Shown: positions 21,581 to 29,002 of the stretch, piece after piece
How positions within the stretch are numbered: the first letter of the stretch is position 1
How the letters are laid out: each line of letters opens with the position of its first letter
Origin: a virus
IMG/VR virus record: IMGVR_UViG_3300042906_001392
Location: 1-58,803 of that record
Reading direction: 5' to 3' (one strand)
DNA length: 58,803 nt
Translations under genes and position numbers: made by a program
The notes under the pieces: generated by a model
What the model was told of the DNA's origin: nothing
Databases searched by the model: none
The model's input: only the letters and a program-made list of their open reading frames with translations

Positions 21581-21623
21581 CGGGAAAAATTTCAGCCGGG
21601 TGAACAGGCTGAAACTGGTGGGC

Positions 21624-21878
21624 TCACCAAGTCGAAAGGTCGACGCCCCCGTGTGGGAAGTTCTCGGCGAAGCCTGTCGTCCAAATCGAGTTGCCTGTTG
21701 GGCACCTGTAAGTGTCGTGCTCCCCGAGCTTGTCCAGTATGTCCACGATGACTTCGTCACCAGCGACTGTCACCAGTATCACATGGCCCTCGTAGACCTT
21801 GTATGAGCTGTCGCCAGCGTTGATGTATGTACCAATGCGCAGCTTCTCTGCGTCTACGAGCTGTGGCGTGTAGTTCAT
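21624..21878 (-). CDS. Hypothetical protein
   Basis: 84 residues (MNYTPQLVDAEKLRIGTYINAGDSSYKVYEGHVILVTVAGDEVIV), beta-rich and hedgehog/KOW-like in look, no family recognised. The start at 21878 overlaps the stop above by ATGA. Confidence 0.6.
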   Translation of the reverse strand: MNYTPQLVDAEKLRIGTYINAGDSSYKVYEGHVILVTVAGDEVIVDILDKLGEHDTYRCPTGNSIWTTGFAENFPHGGVDLSTW

Positions 21879-22000
21879 TCCCAATCCAACCCGTCTGTGA
21901 AGGCCTCGTTCTCTGCGTACCACGCAAGGTCGTCCTCTTGTACGAGGTGCCCGTCCAGTGTGTACTCCCCGTCATCCCACGGGTTGAATTCTGCTTTCAT
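21875..22000 (-). CDS. 41-residue acidic protein
   Basis: MKAEFNPWDDGEYTLDGHLV, then QEDDLAWYAENEAFTDGLDWE. GAAAGGGG lies six bases before the ATG. First gene after the promoter at 22040, so translation and position both support it. Confidence 0.6.
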   Translation of the reverse strand: MKAEFNPWDDGEYTLDGHLVQEDDLAWYAENEAFTDGLDWE

Positions 22001-22039
22001 TTTGTGCCCCTTTCAGTTGGCCTTGCTTCCGTGCTCCAA

Positions 22040-22069
22040 ACATTACAACACGCGATATCAGATTTACAA
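22040..22069 (-). promoter_or_regulatory. Repeat promoter (TTGTAA-N18-TAATGT)
   Basis: Drives 22000-21624. LexA-type box 24 bases upstream. Confidence 0.75.
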
Positions 22070-22092
22070 AACGGGCGAACAGGCCAGCCCGG

Positions 22093-22108
22093 GCGAACAT
22101 GTGTTCGT
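22093..22108. promoter_or_regulatory. LexA/SOS-box-like palindrome
   Basis: GCGAACATGTGTTCGT; the inner CGAACATGTGTTCG has arms CGAAC/GTTCG. Upstream of the promoter at 22040. Confidence 0.55.
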
Positions 22109-22164
22109 GCGCGACCCGGAGTCCCGGCTATCAGGCGCGAGCGCCGGGGCTCATGGAAAATTTT

Positions 22165-22202
22165 GGGGGTGTAACAAGGTTTTTATTCCCTGTCACACCC
22201 CC
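22165..22202. terminator. GGGGGTGT / ACACCCCC hairpin
   Basis: 8-bp stem just past the stop of the gene ending at 22209. Confidence 0.65.
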
Positions 22203-22208
22203 TCGGGT

Positions 22209-22526
22209 TTAGAACTCGTAGGAGTAGTAGTACCTGCGACCGCTCAGGTGAAGCACAGCCCAACTATCCAACGAATCACCAATCTGAACCCACCTTCCGT
22301 TTTTGCGGAGTGTAAAGCAAGCGGTTGGGTTGTTTGGGTTTGGTGTAATTTCCCAGTCGTTGCTGTAAGGCTTCGCACCTTCGGCTGGCTTGACATCGTC
22401 TTGCTGAACGATAATCTTCTTGCCGTTTTCACTGACGAAAACAATCGTTACTGAGTGAGTGTCCACTCCGTTGCTTACGTGTGCGCCGTTTCCGACTACT
22501 GGCTTTATTCTTTCCTTGGTTTCCAT
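22209..22526 (-). CDS. Hypothetical protein
   Basis: 105 residues (VTIVFVSENGKKIIVQQDDVKPAEGAKPYSNDWEITPNPNNP), beta-rich, no family recognised. AAAGGGG precedes the ATG. Confidence 0.65.
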   Translation of the reverse strand: METKERIKPVVGNGAHVSNGVDTHSVTIVFVSENGKKIIVQQDDVKPAEGAKPYSNDWEITPNPNNPTACFTLRKNGRWVQIGDSLDSWAVLHLSGRRYYYSYEF

Positions 22527-22561
22527 TGTGTCCCCTTTCGTGGAACTCGTTTACAAAATAA

Positions 22562-22591
22562 ACTTTACAGTACGCGATATCAGATTTACAA
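22562..22591 (-). promoter_or_regulatory. Repeat promoter (TTGTAA-N18-TAAAGT)
   Basis: Drives 22526-22209. Confidence 0.75.
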
Positions 22592-22610
22592 AAATTGGAA
22601 TTTTTTACAT

Positions 22611-22648
22611 AGCCCCGCTGCCGGATTTTTTATTACTATGCCGGGGCT
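22611..22648. terminator. AGCCCCG / CGGGGCT hairpin
   Basis: 7-bp stem with a T-rich loop between cassettes. Confidence 0.6.
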
Positions 22649-22693
22649 AGCTAAGAAAAAAGAGCAGGCGCTTTCGCACCCACTCTCTCTCCG

Positions 22694-22885
22694 TTATCGG
22701 GTTGCGGACTGCACTCGGTCAGCGAGGTTCTTGATGGCGATTTGCAGACTAATCGTTACCATGTAGAGGTAATGATTTTCAATTTTGTCCTTTTTGTAAA
22801 TCTCTAGGATTTCTTCCCGTGTCTTGATGAGTGACAGGATTTCGTCTGCGCATTCTGTAAGACTGAGTGTGTTGTCTGTTTCCAT
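22694..22885 (-). CDS. Small helical protein
   Basis: 63 residues (METDNTLSLTECADEILSLIKTREEILEIYKKDKI...), helical, no family recognised. AAAGGGG precedes the ATG. Confidence 0.65.
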   Translation of the reverse strand: METDNTLSLTECADEILSLIKTREEILEIYKKDKIENHYLYMVTISLQIAIKNLADRVQSATR

Positions 22886-22924
22886 TTCGTGCCCCTTTCG
22901 TAAGGCTTGTTGTTGTTACTGATT

Positions 22925-22954
22925 ACATTACAGCAAGCGATATCAGATTTACAA
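22925..22954 (-). promoter_or_regulatory. Repeat promoter (TTGTAA-N18-TAATGT)
   Basis: Drives 22885-22694. A LexA-type box begins three bases upstream of the -35. Confidence 0.75.
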
Positions 22955-22956
22955 AA

Positions 22957-22972
22957 GCGAACATGTGTTTGC
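22957..22972. promoter_or_regulatory. LexA/SOS-box-like palindrome
   Basis: GCGAACATGTGTTTGC, immediately upstream of the TTGTAA of the promoter at 22925, close enough to affect RNA polymerase binding. Confidence 0.55.
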
Positions 22973-22974
22973 CC

Positions 22975-23015
22975 AGCCCCGCTGCACCTTCGTGTAAAGA
23001 ATTTATGCCGGGGCT
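22975..23015. terminator. AGCCCCG / CGGGGCT hairpin
   Basis: 7-bp stem between cassettes. Confidence 0.6.
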
Positions 23016-23063
23016 TTCAGCAATGAATATCGTTGACTGAATAATTCATAAAGTGAAAACGCA

Positions 23064-23096
23064 ACCGGGGAGACTCGGTGGTGAAGTCTCCCCGGT
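23064..23096. terminator. ACCGGGGAGACT / AGTCTCCCCGGT hairpin
   Basis: 12-bp perfect stem next to the stop at 23103, one of the strongest in the array. Confidence 0.75.
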
Positions 23097-23102
23097 CAGG
23101 AT

Positions 23103-23390
23103 TTAGTAGACGACTACCGAGGCCTTCGTCCACTTGGTGAATGAGTGAGTGCTAGGCACTCCGTCAATGGTGAGCACTAGGAACTTTCCTGCGTTGCTCC
23201 ACTTTTTATTCTCAGGTGCAATCTTTGAAATTGTTCCCGTTGCGTATCCCCACGCCTGTCGCTCACGGCGTGTGGTGTTCTTTCCGAACAGGCGAGCTTC
23301 AGTCTCGCCAGTCACCGTGTTGGTGATATAGCCAACCAGTATTTGGTCGCCGACTTCTAGGTCGCTTACTTTTACCCTTGTTGTTTCCAT
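23103..23390 (-). CDS. Hypothetical beta-barrel-like protein
   Basis: 95 residues (TTRVKVSDLEVGDQILVGYIT, GYATGTISKI, FLVLTIDGVPSTHSF). The short strands and LEVGDQI resemble small SH3/OB-like barrels. Function unknown. Confidence 0.65.
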   Translation of the reverse strand: METTRVKVSDLEVGDQILVGYITNTVTGETEARLFGKNTTRRERQAWGYATGTISKIAPENKKWSNAGKFLVLTIDGVPSTHSFTKWTKASVVVY

Positions 23391-23418
23391 TGCTATCCCC
23401 TTTCAGTTGGATAAATAA

Positions 23419-23448
23419 ATCGTACAACAAGCGATATCAGATTTACAA
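23419..23448 (-). promoter_or_regulatory. Repeat promoter (TTGTAA-N18-TACGAT)
   Basis: Drives 23390-23103. TTGTAA supplies the stop codon of the upstream gene (23443-23445). Confidence 0.7.
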
Positions 23449-23616
23449 AATACCCTCGAGCCCCGCAGTCGCGGTTACAGACGCGCTCTCTGCTGTCATC
23501 AAGTGAAGTCGTATGTCAAGAAGCAAGTCCTGCATTTCGCTTGAGGCTACGAGTTCACGGCTAGAGATATTGACTAGCGCCTTATCAAGAAGTGTGATTA
23601 TTTCTTTTTCGTTCAT
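23443..23616 (-). CDS. 57-residue helical protein
   Basis: MNEKEIITLLDKALVNISSR, then ELVASSEMQDLLLDIRLHLM and TAESASVTATAGLEGIL. ATGA overlap with the gene above. The C-terminal 10 residues are encoded by the cassette junction, and the stop lies in the promoter repeat. Confidence 0.5.
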   Translation of the reverse strand: MNEKEIITLLDKALVNISSRELVASSEMQDLLLDIRLHLMTAESASVTATAGLEGIL

Positions 23617-23795
23617 TGTGGGCAGTCCTCGTATGGGTTGGGGTTTCCTTCATTGTCCTCGCAAGAACAGAAGCCGAATAATTCTACTTGAGTTTCGTGA
23701 GTGAGTTCAGTCAAGTCCTCGTATGACGGGGAGCCCCGTAGTTCCTCTATCACTAAACTCCAAAAATCCACAAAAAGTTTCTCTTGTGAGTTCAC
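23613..23795 (-). CDS. Small acidic protein
   Basis: 60 residues from GTG (MNSQEKLFVDFWSLVIEELR... FCSCEDNEGNPNPYEDCPQ), with a cysteine-containing acidic tail. GAGGGG precedes the GTG, and GTGA overlaps the stop above. Confidence 0.55.
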   Translation of the reverse strand: MNSQEKLFVDFWSLVIEELRGSPSYEDLTELTHETQVELFGFCSCEDNEGNPNPYEDCPQ

Positions 23796-23989
23796 TTCTT
23801 GCCCCTCATCTCCAAGCCGATTAGTACTACGGCAACTCCGACTAACACTTGACTTACTCCTACCCACTGAAGGATAGAGGCGAGTTCGTTACCCGTGAGA
23901 GAGGCGTAGGCGTTCTCTTTCTGCCAGAACCAAGCACCGATTAGTGCGCTTACTGAACCAAGTCCAATAATCCAGTCGGGCTTATTCAT
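23792..23989 (-). CDS. Two-helix membrane protein
   Basis: 65 residues: WIIGLGSVSALIGAWFW and LQWVGVSQVLVGVAVVLIGL are hydrophobic helices joined by a short polar loop. Holin-like in size, but no lysis gene adjoins it. GAGGAG precedes the ATG; TAATG overlap with the lipoprotein gene. Confidence 0.6.
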   Translation of the reverse strand: MNKPDWIIGLGSVSALIGAWFWQKENAYASLTGNELASILQWVGVSQVLVGVAVVLIGLEMRGKK

Positions 23990-24465
23990 TACGCACTCCT
24001 CATTGGGCATACTTCCCAAAAAGCACGATAGAAATCACTTGCCGCGTCATTCACATCGGTTATGTAATTGTTCACCGATAGGTCACGCCTTTCTGATTCC
24101 CAATAAGCGTTGTAAGCGTCTAGATATTCATCTATGACATTTACAAAAACACTTTGCTCAAAAGACACGGTTGGTATGTCAAGTGTTCTCACATACGAGC
24201 GAAGGTCTCGTAAGGCACTCACCTTCGCCTCATATTCAGACCGACTTGGTATTCCTCCGTTGTCTGTTGCGTTTTCCCACGACGCTTCTACATCGTCTGC
24301 GAGTAGTGAGATTTTTTCAGCAACAACCTTATTGCAGTCTTTGCCATAACTAATTGTTGTAGTTGTCGCAATGGTTGTTTCCACTGCTACGGGCTCACTG
24401 TTGCCACAAGACGAAATACTCATTACGAGTATCGCCCCTAGTAATACTGTCTTTACTGCTTTCAT
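23989..24465 (-). CDS. Secreted lipoprotein
   Basis: 158 residues. Signal peptide MKAVKTVLLGAILVMSISSC with lipobox ISSC (Cys at 20), then NSEPVAVETTIATTTT and a helical acidic domain. It should be lipid-anchored at the cell surface. Phage lipoproteins often block superinfection or DNA entry; that role is inference. GGGGGC precedes the ATG. Confidence 0.7.
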   Translation of the reverse strand: MKAVKTVLLGAILVMSISSCGNSEPVAVETTIATTTTISYGKDCNKVVAEKISLLADDVEASWENATDNGGIPSRSEYEAKVSALRDLRSYVRTLDIPTVSFEQSVFVNVIDEYLDAYNAYWESERRDLSVNNYITDVNDAASDFYRAFWEVCPMRSA

Positions 24466-24653
24466 TACTTCGCCCCCTTGACTTTGATAATGAGCGAGCA
24501 AACTCCATAAACCATTCCGAACCATAACGCTCCACCAATCGCCATATCCAAAAAGACATATGGTGATGTTGTGTTTATGCTCCCAGCCGAAGCCGCTAAC
24601 GCTCCGACTACTGCTCCAATGTTTGACGCTTTCTTTCGTGTTTCGTGTTTCAT
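24465..24653 (-). CDS. Two-helix membrane protein
   Basis: 62 residues with hydrophobic segments IGAVVGALAASAGSI and FLDMAIGGALWFGMVYGVCSLII. It opens the envelope operon 24653-23443 (membrane protein, lipoprotein, membrane protein, two soluble proteins). AAAGGGG upstream of the ATG. Confidence 0.6.
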   Translation of the reverse strand: MKHETRKKASNIGAVVGALAASAGSINTTSPYVFLDMAIGGALWFGMVYGVCSLIIKVKGAK

Positions 24654-24692
24654 TACTTATCCCCTTTCTAAGGGCTTGTTGTTGTTAGTAAT

Positions 24693-24722
24693 AACTTAGG
24701 GCAACGGATATCAGATTTACAA
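24693..24722 (-). promoter_or_regulatory. Repeat promoter (TTGTAA-N18-TAAGTT)
   Basis: Drives the envelope operon 24653-23443. Confidence 0.7.
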
Positions 24723-24746
24723 ATCCACTTATAGCCCCGGTGGATG

Positions 24747-25079
24747 TTATGCGCACTCTTCCATAACTTGACCACCATCAGTTATGCGCAACTCACAAGT
24801 GTTGTGTGTTGGTAGGTAAATTGTGTCGCCGATAGCGAGGTTTGTTCCGTACAACTTCACGAGCCTGTCCACTACTTCCATAGTGTTGCCCTCGCAGTTT
24901 GTTCGGGCTATCCAGTAAAGCGTGTCGCCCTCTTTGATAGTGACTGGTGTTCCGTCACAAAAGAACTCGCTGTCTTTTGTATTCAGTCTGTCCAAGTATC
25001 CAAATGCGAATACTGACGCAAGTGTTATTGCGATAGTGATAAGCACTGTCTTTGCTGTTCGGTAGGTTTGTTCGTTCAT
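24747..25079 (-). CDS. Membrane-anchored LysM-domain protein
   Basis: 110 residues. N-terminal anchor TAKTVLITIAITLASVFAFGYL, then a LysM-like module (VTIKEGDTLYWIARTNC... LVKLYGTNLAIGDTIYLP) expected to bind peptidoglycan, and a short tail with two cysteines. It is the larger paralog of the gene at 31566, which shares the anchor-plus-LysM layout and EGDTL motif. Confidence 0.75.
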   Translation of the reverse strand: MNEQTYRTAKTVLITIAITLASVFAFGYLDRLNTKDSEFFCDGTPVTIKEGDTLYWIARTNCEGNTMEVVDRLVKLYGTNLAIGDTIYLPTHNTCELRITDGGQVMEECA

Positions 25080-25105
25080 TGCTCTCCCTTTCAGTAGGTA
25101 ACTAA

Positions 25106-25135
25106 ATCATATCCGAGCCGATATCAGAATTACAG
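25106..25135 (-). promoter_or_regulatory. Repeat-promoter variant (CTGTAA-N18-TATGAT)
   Basis: TTCTGATATC core, strong -10. Drives the LysM gene. Faces away from the plus-strand copy at 25172. Confidence 0.65.
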
Positions 25136-25171
25136 GATACCCGTGCGGGGCTATTTCGAGCCTTTATGGAT

Positions 25172-25201
25172 TTGTAAATCTGATATTGGGGACTATATGC
25201 T
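25172..25201 (+). promoter_or_regulatory. Repeat promoter on the plus strand (TTGTAA-N18-TATGCT)
   Basis: TTGTAAATCTGATATT with TATGCT at the usual 18 bases. It drives the plus-strand operon from 25231 and forms a divergent pair with 25106. Confidence 0.75.
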
Positions 25202-25230
25202 TTACTTATCCACGAGAAAAGGGGAAAGAA

Positions 25231-25347
25231 ATGAAAGTATCATCACACACAAAAGCCAAGTGCCAAGAGTGCGAGCGAGTATTTGACTTGCTTGACGAGG
25301 AACAGGCAAATGAGTTTTTTCACGGTCACGATTGCGAGGGACAATGA
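25231..25347 (+). CDS. 38-residue zinc-finger peptide
   Basis: MKVSSHTKAKCQECERVFDL with a later HGHDC: one CxxC and HxHxC set, a likely zinc finger. AAAAGGGGAAAG precedes the ATG. First gene of the plus-strand operon; overlaps the next by ATGA. Confidence 0.6.
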   Translation: MKVSSHTKAKCQECERVFDLLDEEQANEFFHGHDCEGQ

Positions 25348-25511
25348 GCAAGAACATTATCTGCCCTACTTGTAGTGGCTTTATTCCTAACGGGCACACG
25401 CCAGGTTTATATCCAGGTGCTATCTCACGGAAAGACAACAAAACAGAAATTTGTTCGCAATGCGGTGAAGACGAGGCAATGGAAGATTTCTTCCGTATGA
25501 TGAAGAAATGA
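25344..25511 (+). CDS. 55-residue zinc-ribbon protein
   Basis: CPTC near residue 7 and CSQCGEDEAM at 37, with SRKDNKTEI between. This is a common phage zinc-ribbon type of unknown partner. Overlaps both neighbours by ATGA. Confidence 0.65.
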   Translation: MSKNIICPTCSGFIPNGHTPGLYPGAISRKDNKTEICSQCGEDEAMEDFFRMMKK

Positions 25512-25882
25512 GCGACACACCGAAAAAGCCATTCAATGATGTATTTGTTGGAAAAGAATACGAAGATTGGAAAGCAATTGGCGAACAGCGAGGCTGGGAG
25601 AGCGGGGCTAAAGCGCCCACTCGGCAAGAAATACAGGAAGCACTTGAGGCAGGTGACGAAACTACCTTGCTTATGGACGGGTTTGACGAAGCCTTTATCG
25701 GTTGGTCACGCCGTATCAACGAACCACTACTTGCCGTCTACGACTATGACGCAATAATCAAGGTTTGTGTTGAGCGAGACGGTATGGATTTTGAGGAAGC
25801 CGTTGAGTATGTGGACTACAATGTCATAGGTGCTTGGGTTGGCGAACAGACACCAATAATCGTTATGCCGTTTATCCACTAA
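25508..25882 (+). CDS. Conserved phage protein (DGFDEAFIGW family)
   Basis: 124 residues. MDGFDEAFIGWSRRINEPLL, then AVYDYDAIIKVC and AVEYVDYNVIGAWVGEQTPI form a pattern shared by many phage proteins of unknown role. It is the third gene of the plus-strand operon before WhiB. Confidence 0.7.
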   Translation: MSDTPKKPFNDVFVGKEYEDWKAIGEQRGWESGAKAPTRQEIQEALEAGDETTLLMDGFDEAFIGWSRRINEPLLAVYDYDAIIKVCVERDGMDFEEAVEYVDYNVIGAWVGEQTPIIVMPFIH

Positions 25883-25899
25883 TTTACTATCGGAGAAAA

Positions 25900-26217
25900 A
25901 TGACAGCAGTAGCAGTAAGAGTGAGCGCACCACCGAGTGGCGATTTGCCTTGTACTGGCAGGCAGGATTTGTTTTATGGCAAGTACGCCGAAAGACCTGA
26001 AGCACGATTGCGCCGTGAAGAAAAAGCCAAAAAAGTTTGCGCTACTTGTTCACAGGCGACTATTTGCCGTGATTACGCCCGTAGTAATGGCGAAGTGTTT
26101 GGTATTTGGGGCGGAGAAACAGAAATGGAAAGATACAGCGCAGGATTTATGTTGTCAGTACCACCTCACTTGTCACGGAGAGTTGTTACTATGAAAGAAA
26201 GATATGGGAACTTATAA
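25900..26217 (+). CDS. WhiB-family iron-sulfur regulator
   Basis: 105 residues. Cysteines at LPC (about 17) and in VCATCSQATIC supply the [4Fe-4S] ligands, and GIWGGETEMER is the WhiB turn. WhiB proteins occur in actinobacteria and their phages, bind sigma factor region 4 and redirect transcription. CGGAGAAAA precedes the ATG at 25900; an upstream frame start is less likely. The phage could use it to modulate host or its own promoters. Confidence 0.85.
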   Translation: MTAVAVRVSAPPSGDLPCTGRQDLFYGKYAERPEARLRREEKAKKVCATCSQATICRDYARSNGEVFGIWGGETEMERYSAGFMLSVPPHLSRRVVTMKERYGNL

Positions 26218-26428
26218 CGATTTCCTCGCCACGATTTCTATTTACTACGAGCGACAACTTGTAGCAGGTGGAGACTTGCGATACGGGCAAATGTATATGA
26301 ACCACCTTTGGGAGATAAAGCCCCGCATAGCAGAGAAACTAAATGGTTCGTTGCTTGACCCGTTTCATAGGGATAATTGCCCACCTAAAGTCCACGAGTT
26401 TGTAGAAAGACTTTGGTCTAGCGAATAG
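26204..26428 (+). CDS. Hypothetical protein
   Basis: 74 residues (NDFLATISIYYERQLVAGGDLRYGQMYMNHLWEI... DPFHRDNCPPKVHEFVERLW). LRYGQMYMN and DPFHRD recur in actinophage proteins of unknown function. Overlaps the WhiB gene by 14 bases. Confidence 0.65.
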   Translation: MGTYNDFLATISIYYERQLVAGGDLRYGQMYMNHLWEIKPRIAEKLNGSLLDPFHRDNCPPKVHEFVERLWSSE

Positions 26429-26513
26429 GACAGCAAGACGAACGGCGAGGTTTCTGAATAACCCGTGAAGGCTTTGGTTCAGCCTCTTTTTTCTTCTTTT
26501 TTTCTTCGTCTGC
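26418..26513 (-). CDS. 32-residue basic peptide (uncertain)
   Basis: MADEEKKKKKEAEPKPSRVI... SSCCPIR on the minus strand, convergent with the plus operon. No ribosome site. Listed as possible only. Confidence 0.3.
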   Translation of the reverse strand, partial: ADEEKKKKKEAEPKPSRVIQKPRRSSCCPIR

Positions 26514-26532
26514 CATACAACAAGAATACACC

Positions 26533-26561
26533 TTGCGTTTCGAGCTGAGCCCCGCTAACAT
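26533..26561 (+). promoter_or_regulatory. Promoter TTGCGT-N17-TAACAT, leaderless
   Basis: The -10 ends six bases before the ATG at 26568, predicting a leaderless transcript. Confidence 0.5.
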
Positions 26562-26567
26562 CTCGGT

Positions 26568-26765
26568 ATGAGTATGCCCCCGCTTTATACCTGTATTGTT
26601 TGCCAAAATGGAATTGACCCAAGCGCAGCGAGTTCTCTTAGGTTGGCAACCGTTTGGCTAAAGAGTAGCGGTAAGACAGTTCACGCCGTTGAGACCGAAC
26701 TGTATCGCTATCGTCACAGTTTTTGTAGTCTTGACCCGAACTTCCAGCAGGACAGTTTGTTCTAG
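26568..26765 (+). CDS. Small zinc-binding protein
   Basis: 65 residues. CIVCQNGIDP near the start and YRYRHSFCSLDP at the end could form one metal site. The layout resembles small actinophage zinc proteins. No ribosome site; the ATG lies where transcription should begin. Confidence 0.6.
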   Translation: MSMPPLYTCIVCQNGIDPSAASSLRLATVWLKSSGKTVHAVETELYRYRHSFCSLDPNFQQDSLF

Positions 26766-26953
26766 CCAAGCCTCATTGCGCCAATTGTTGGGTTCATTTC
26801 TCCAAGCGTCTTGCCAGCCGTATTGTTCGTGACGGCAACCCGAGCGTCAAGGTTGTTGAGTGCCACCTGAACTGCGTCAAGTTTCTTGTTTATTTCCTCA
26901 ACCGAATTCATTACCGACTTCATTGCTTGTTCTAACGAGGCTTCTATTTCCAT
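26762..26953 (-). CDS. Coiled-coil protein
   Basis: 63 residues (MEIEASLEQAMKSVMNSVEEINKKLDAV... LDARVAVTNNT), strongly heptad-like, no family recognised. TATGCT ends seven bases before this ATG, predicting a leaderless start that is divergent from the helicase gene. Longer frames upstream are rejected. Confidence 0.55.
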   Translation of the reverse strand: MEIEASLEQAMKSVMNSVEEINKKLDAVQVALNNLDARVAVTNNTAGKTLGEMNPTIGAMRLG

Positions 26954-26983
26954 AACGCCAAGCATAGCAAGTATGATGAGCCA

Positions 26984-28906
26984 GTGAGACTTTATCTTGA
27001 CCACGATTTACTAGCCCTTGACTTCCCGTATGACCCAGCACAAGTTGCCGAAGTCAAGTCAATAGCCGGGGCTAGCTGGGACAAGGTGGACAAACTGTGG
27101 AAAGCACCCGTAGCCTCAATTGACGAGGTGCGAGCCTTTGCGATAAAGCACGATTTTGAGATAACAGACGAAGTACTTAGGTTCACTGCCCCAAAGAGAG
27201 CGTCACGAAAAGGTGTGTATCTCAAAGGTGACTGGACTTATATCCAATTCCCCTATGACAAGGTTGTACTCAAAGCAGTAAAGCAAATAGCAGGGGTAAC
27301 TTGGGATAACAAAGAGATGGCGTGGAGAGCGCCACTTACCTCAACAGCCGAAGCAATAGCGTGGGCTAACTCATTTGGAGTACTTGTGTCGCCCGAAGTA
27401 CACGGAGTATCTGCCTCAATGACTAAGAAGTTAGATGAACTAAAGGAAGCCTCACGCTCAACCGACGCTGATATAGAAGTGCCTTCACTACAAGGAACGC
27501 TACTGCCTTACCAAAGAGCAGGCGTGGAGTATGCGTCTAAAGCCCGTAGAAGTTTTATCGCAGACGAAATGGGACTTGGAAAGACGATACAAGCGATAGC
27601 GACACTGGAATATTCGTCAAAAGATAGCGAAGTGTACCCAGCAGTAATCGTCTGCCCCCCTTCACTTGTACTGAACTGGAAGTCGGAGTGGAATAGGTGG
27701 TTGCCTGATAGACGAGTTGCCGTTGTAACCAACCGTAGAGAGATACCAGAGCCCCGTTCATATGATGTGCTCGTTGTCGGATACTCAAATATTTCTCACT
27801 GGGAAAAGCAACTACTTGCGCATAACTCTTATGTGTTTGACGAGAGCCACTACGCCAAAAGCCCAACGGCACAGCGAACTAAGTCGGCTATAAAAATGGC
27901 AAAGAGTGCCCCTAAACACGGGATAGTCCTATGTCTTACTGGAACACCCGTAACCAATAGACCAGCGGAGTACGCCAGCCAATTAGACATAATCGGAAAA
28001 CTAAAAGAGTTTGGTGGCTTGTGGGGATTTTATAGACGGTATTGTTCAGCCTTCCAAGACAGGTTTGGTCAATGGAATATCAGCGGTCACTCGCACCTTG
28101 ACGAACTCAACGACAGGCTTCGTGGTACTTGCTATATCAGACGAACCAAGTCGCAAGTGCTTACTGAACTGCCACCCGTGATACACAGCACCCTTGTAGT
28201 AGAGGGGACTGATGCGGGGCTCAAGGAGTATCGGAAGGCAGAAAAAGACATAATAAAGTACATAACCGATAGAGCAAAAGAGATAGCGATAGAACTCGGG
28301 GAAAGCCCGTACTCGGCTTCGGTTATTGCGAGAATAAAAGCAGAAAGCAACGAACATCTAGTAAAACTCTCGGTACTTAGACGGCTCGCTGCGAAAGCCA
28401 AAATGCCAATGGTTGAGGAGTGGGTACAGTCCCGCATTGACGACGGAAAGAAAGTGGTAATCGCAGCGCACCATAGAGACGTGGTAGATGAACTCGCACG
28501 AAAGTTCGGCAACCTTCGTATTCAGGGTGGTATGTCGGTTGAGGAAGTGGAAGCACAAAAAGCACGATTTCAGAACGAACCCGTAGAGACTGCGCCAGTT
28601 ATTGTGTTATCTATTCAGGCAGCGAAAACTGGTCACACGCTTACAGCCTCGCAAGACATACTCTTTGTAGAACTGCCATACACGCCAGCAGACCTAGACC
28701 AAACTTACTCACGCCTTCACCGAATTGGGCAGACAGGAAGCGTTACGACTACTTATATGCTCGTTGACGGGACTATTGACGAGGAAATCTATGCGCTCAT
28801 AGAAAAGAAGCGCAAGGTAGTGAACGCTTCAGTTGAGGGTGGAGAGTTCGCTGAAGGTGGCAACGCTACGCAGTTGGTACTTGACTTACTCAACCGATAT
28901 CGATAA
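26984..28906 (+). CDS. SMARCAL1-like SNF2 helicase with N-terminal repeats
   Basis: 640 residues. Two N-terminal repeats (about 16-42 and 90-117) share YDxxxxxxVKxIAG, a tryptophan and W(K/R)AP, a HARP-like pattern. The ATPase core has DEMGLGKT at about 194-201, DESH and a C-terminal helicase part with HRIGQTG. SMARCAL1-type enzymes anneal or remodel DNA at forks. The GTG start has TATGAT ending six bases before it (leaderless), divergent from the coiled-coil gene. Confidence 0.85.
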   Translation: MRLYLDHDLLALDFPYDPAQVAEVKSIAGASWDKVDKLWKAPVASIDEVRAFAIKHDFEITDEVLRFTAPKRASRKGVYLKGDWTYIQFPYDKVVLKAVKQIAGVTWDNKEMAWRAPLTSTAEAIAWANSFGVLVSPEVHGVSASMTKKLDELKEASRSTDADIEVPSLQGTLLPYQRAGVEYASKARRSFIADEMGLGKTIQAIATLEYSSKDSEVYPAVIVCPPSLVLNWKSEWNRWLPDRRVAVVTNRREIPEPRSYDVLVVGYSNISHWEKQLLAHNSYVFDESHYAKSPTAQRTKSAIKMAKSAPKHGIVLCLTGTPVTNRPAEYASQLDIIGKLKEFGGLWGFYRRYCSAFQDRFGQWNISGHSHLDELNDRLRGTCYIRRTKSQVLTELPPVIHSTLVVEGTDAGLKEYRKAEKDIIKYITDRAKEIAIELGESPYSASVIARIKAESNEHLVKLSVLRRLAAKAKMPMVEEWVQSRIDDGKKVVIAAHHRDVVDELARKFGNLRIQGGMSVEEVEAQKARFQNEPVETAPVIVLSIQAAKTGHTLTASQDILFVELPYTPADLDQTYSRLHRIGQTGSVTTTYMLVDGTIDEEIYALIEKKRKVVNASVEGGEFAEGGNATQLVLDLLNRYR

Positions 28907-28926
28907 GCCCCGCACTCGCTTCCGTT

Positions 28927-28956
28927 CTGTAAATCTGATATCGGGCTTACTAGGCT
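28927..28956 (+). promoter_or_regulatory. Repeat-promoter variant on the plus strand (CTGTAA-N18-TAGGCT)
   Basis: Third plus-strand copy, between the helicase gene and the gene at 29003. Confidence 0.65.
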
Positions 28957-29002
28957 TACGTTGCCGTAAGGCAAACGAGCCCAATGAAAGGGGGTGAGCA
29001 AA

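Noticed and set aside
7022-24722. The TTGTAAATCTGATATC repeats as CRISPR
   Set aside because: Spacing is irregular, the repeats point toward genes and always pair with a -10 hexamer. They are promoters.
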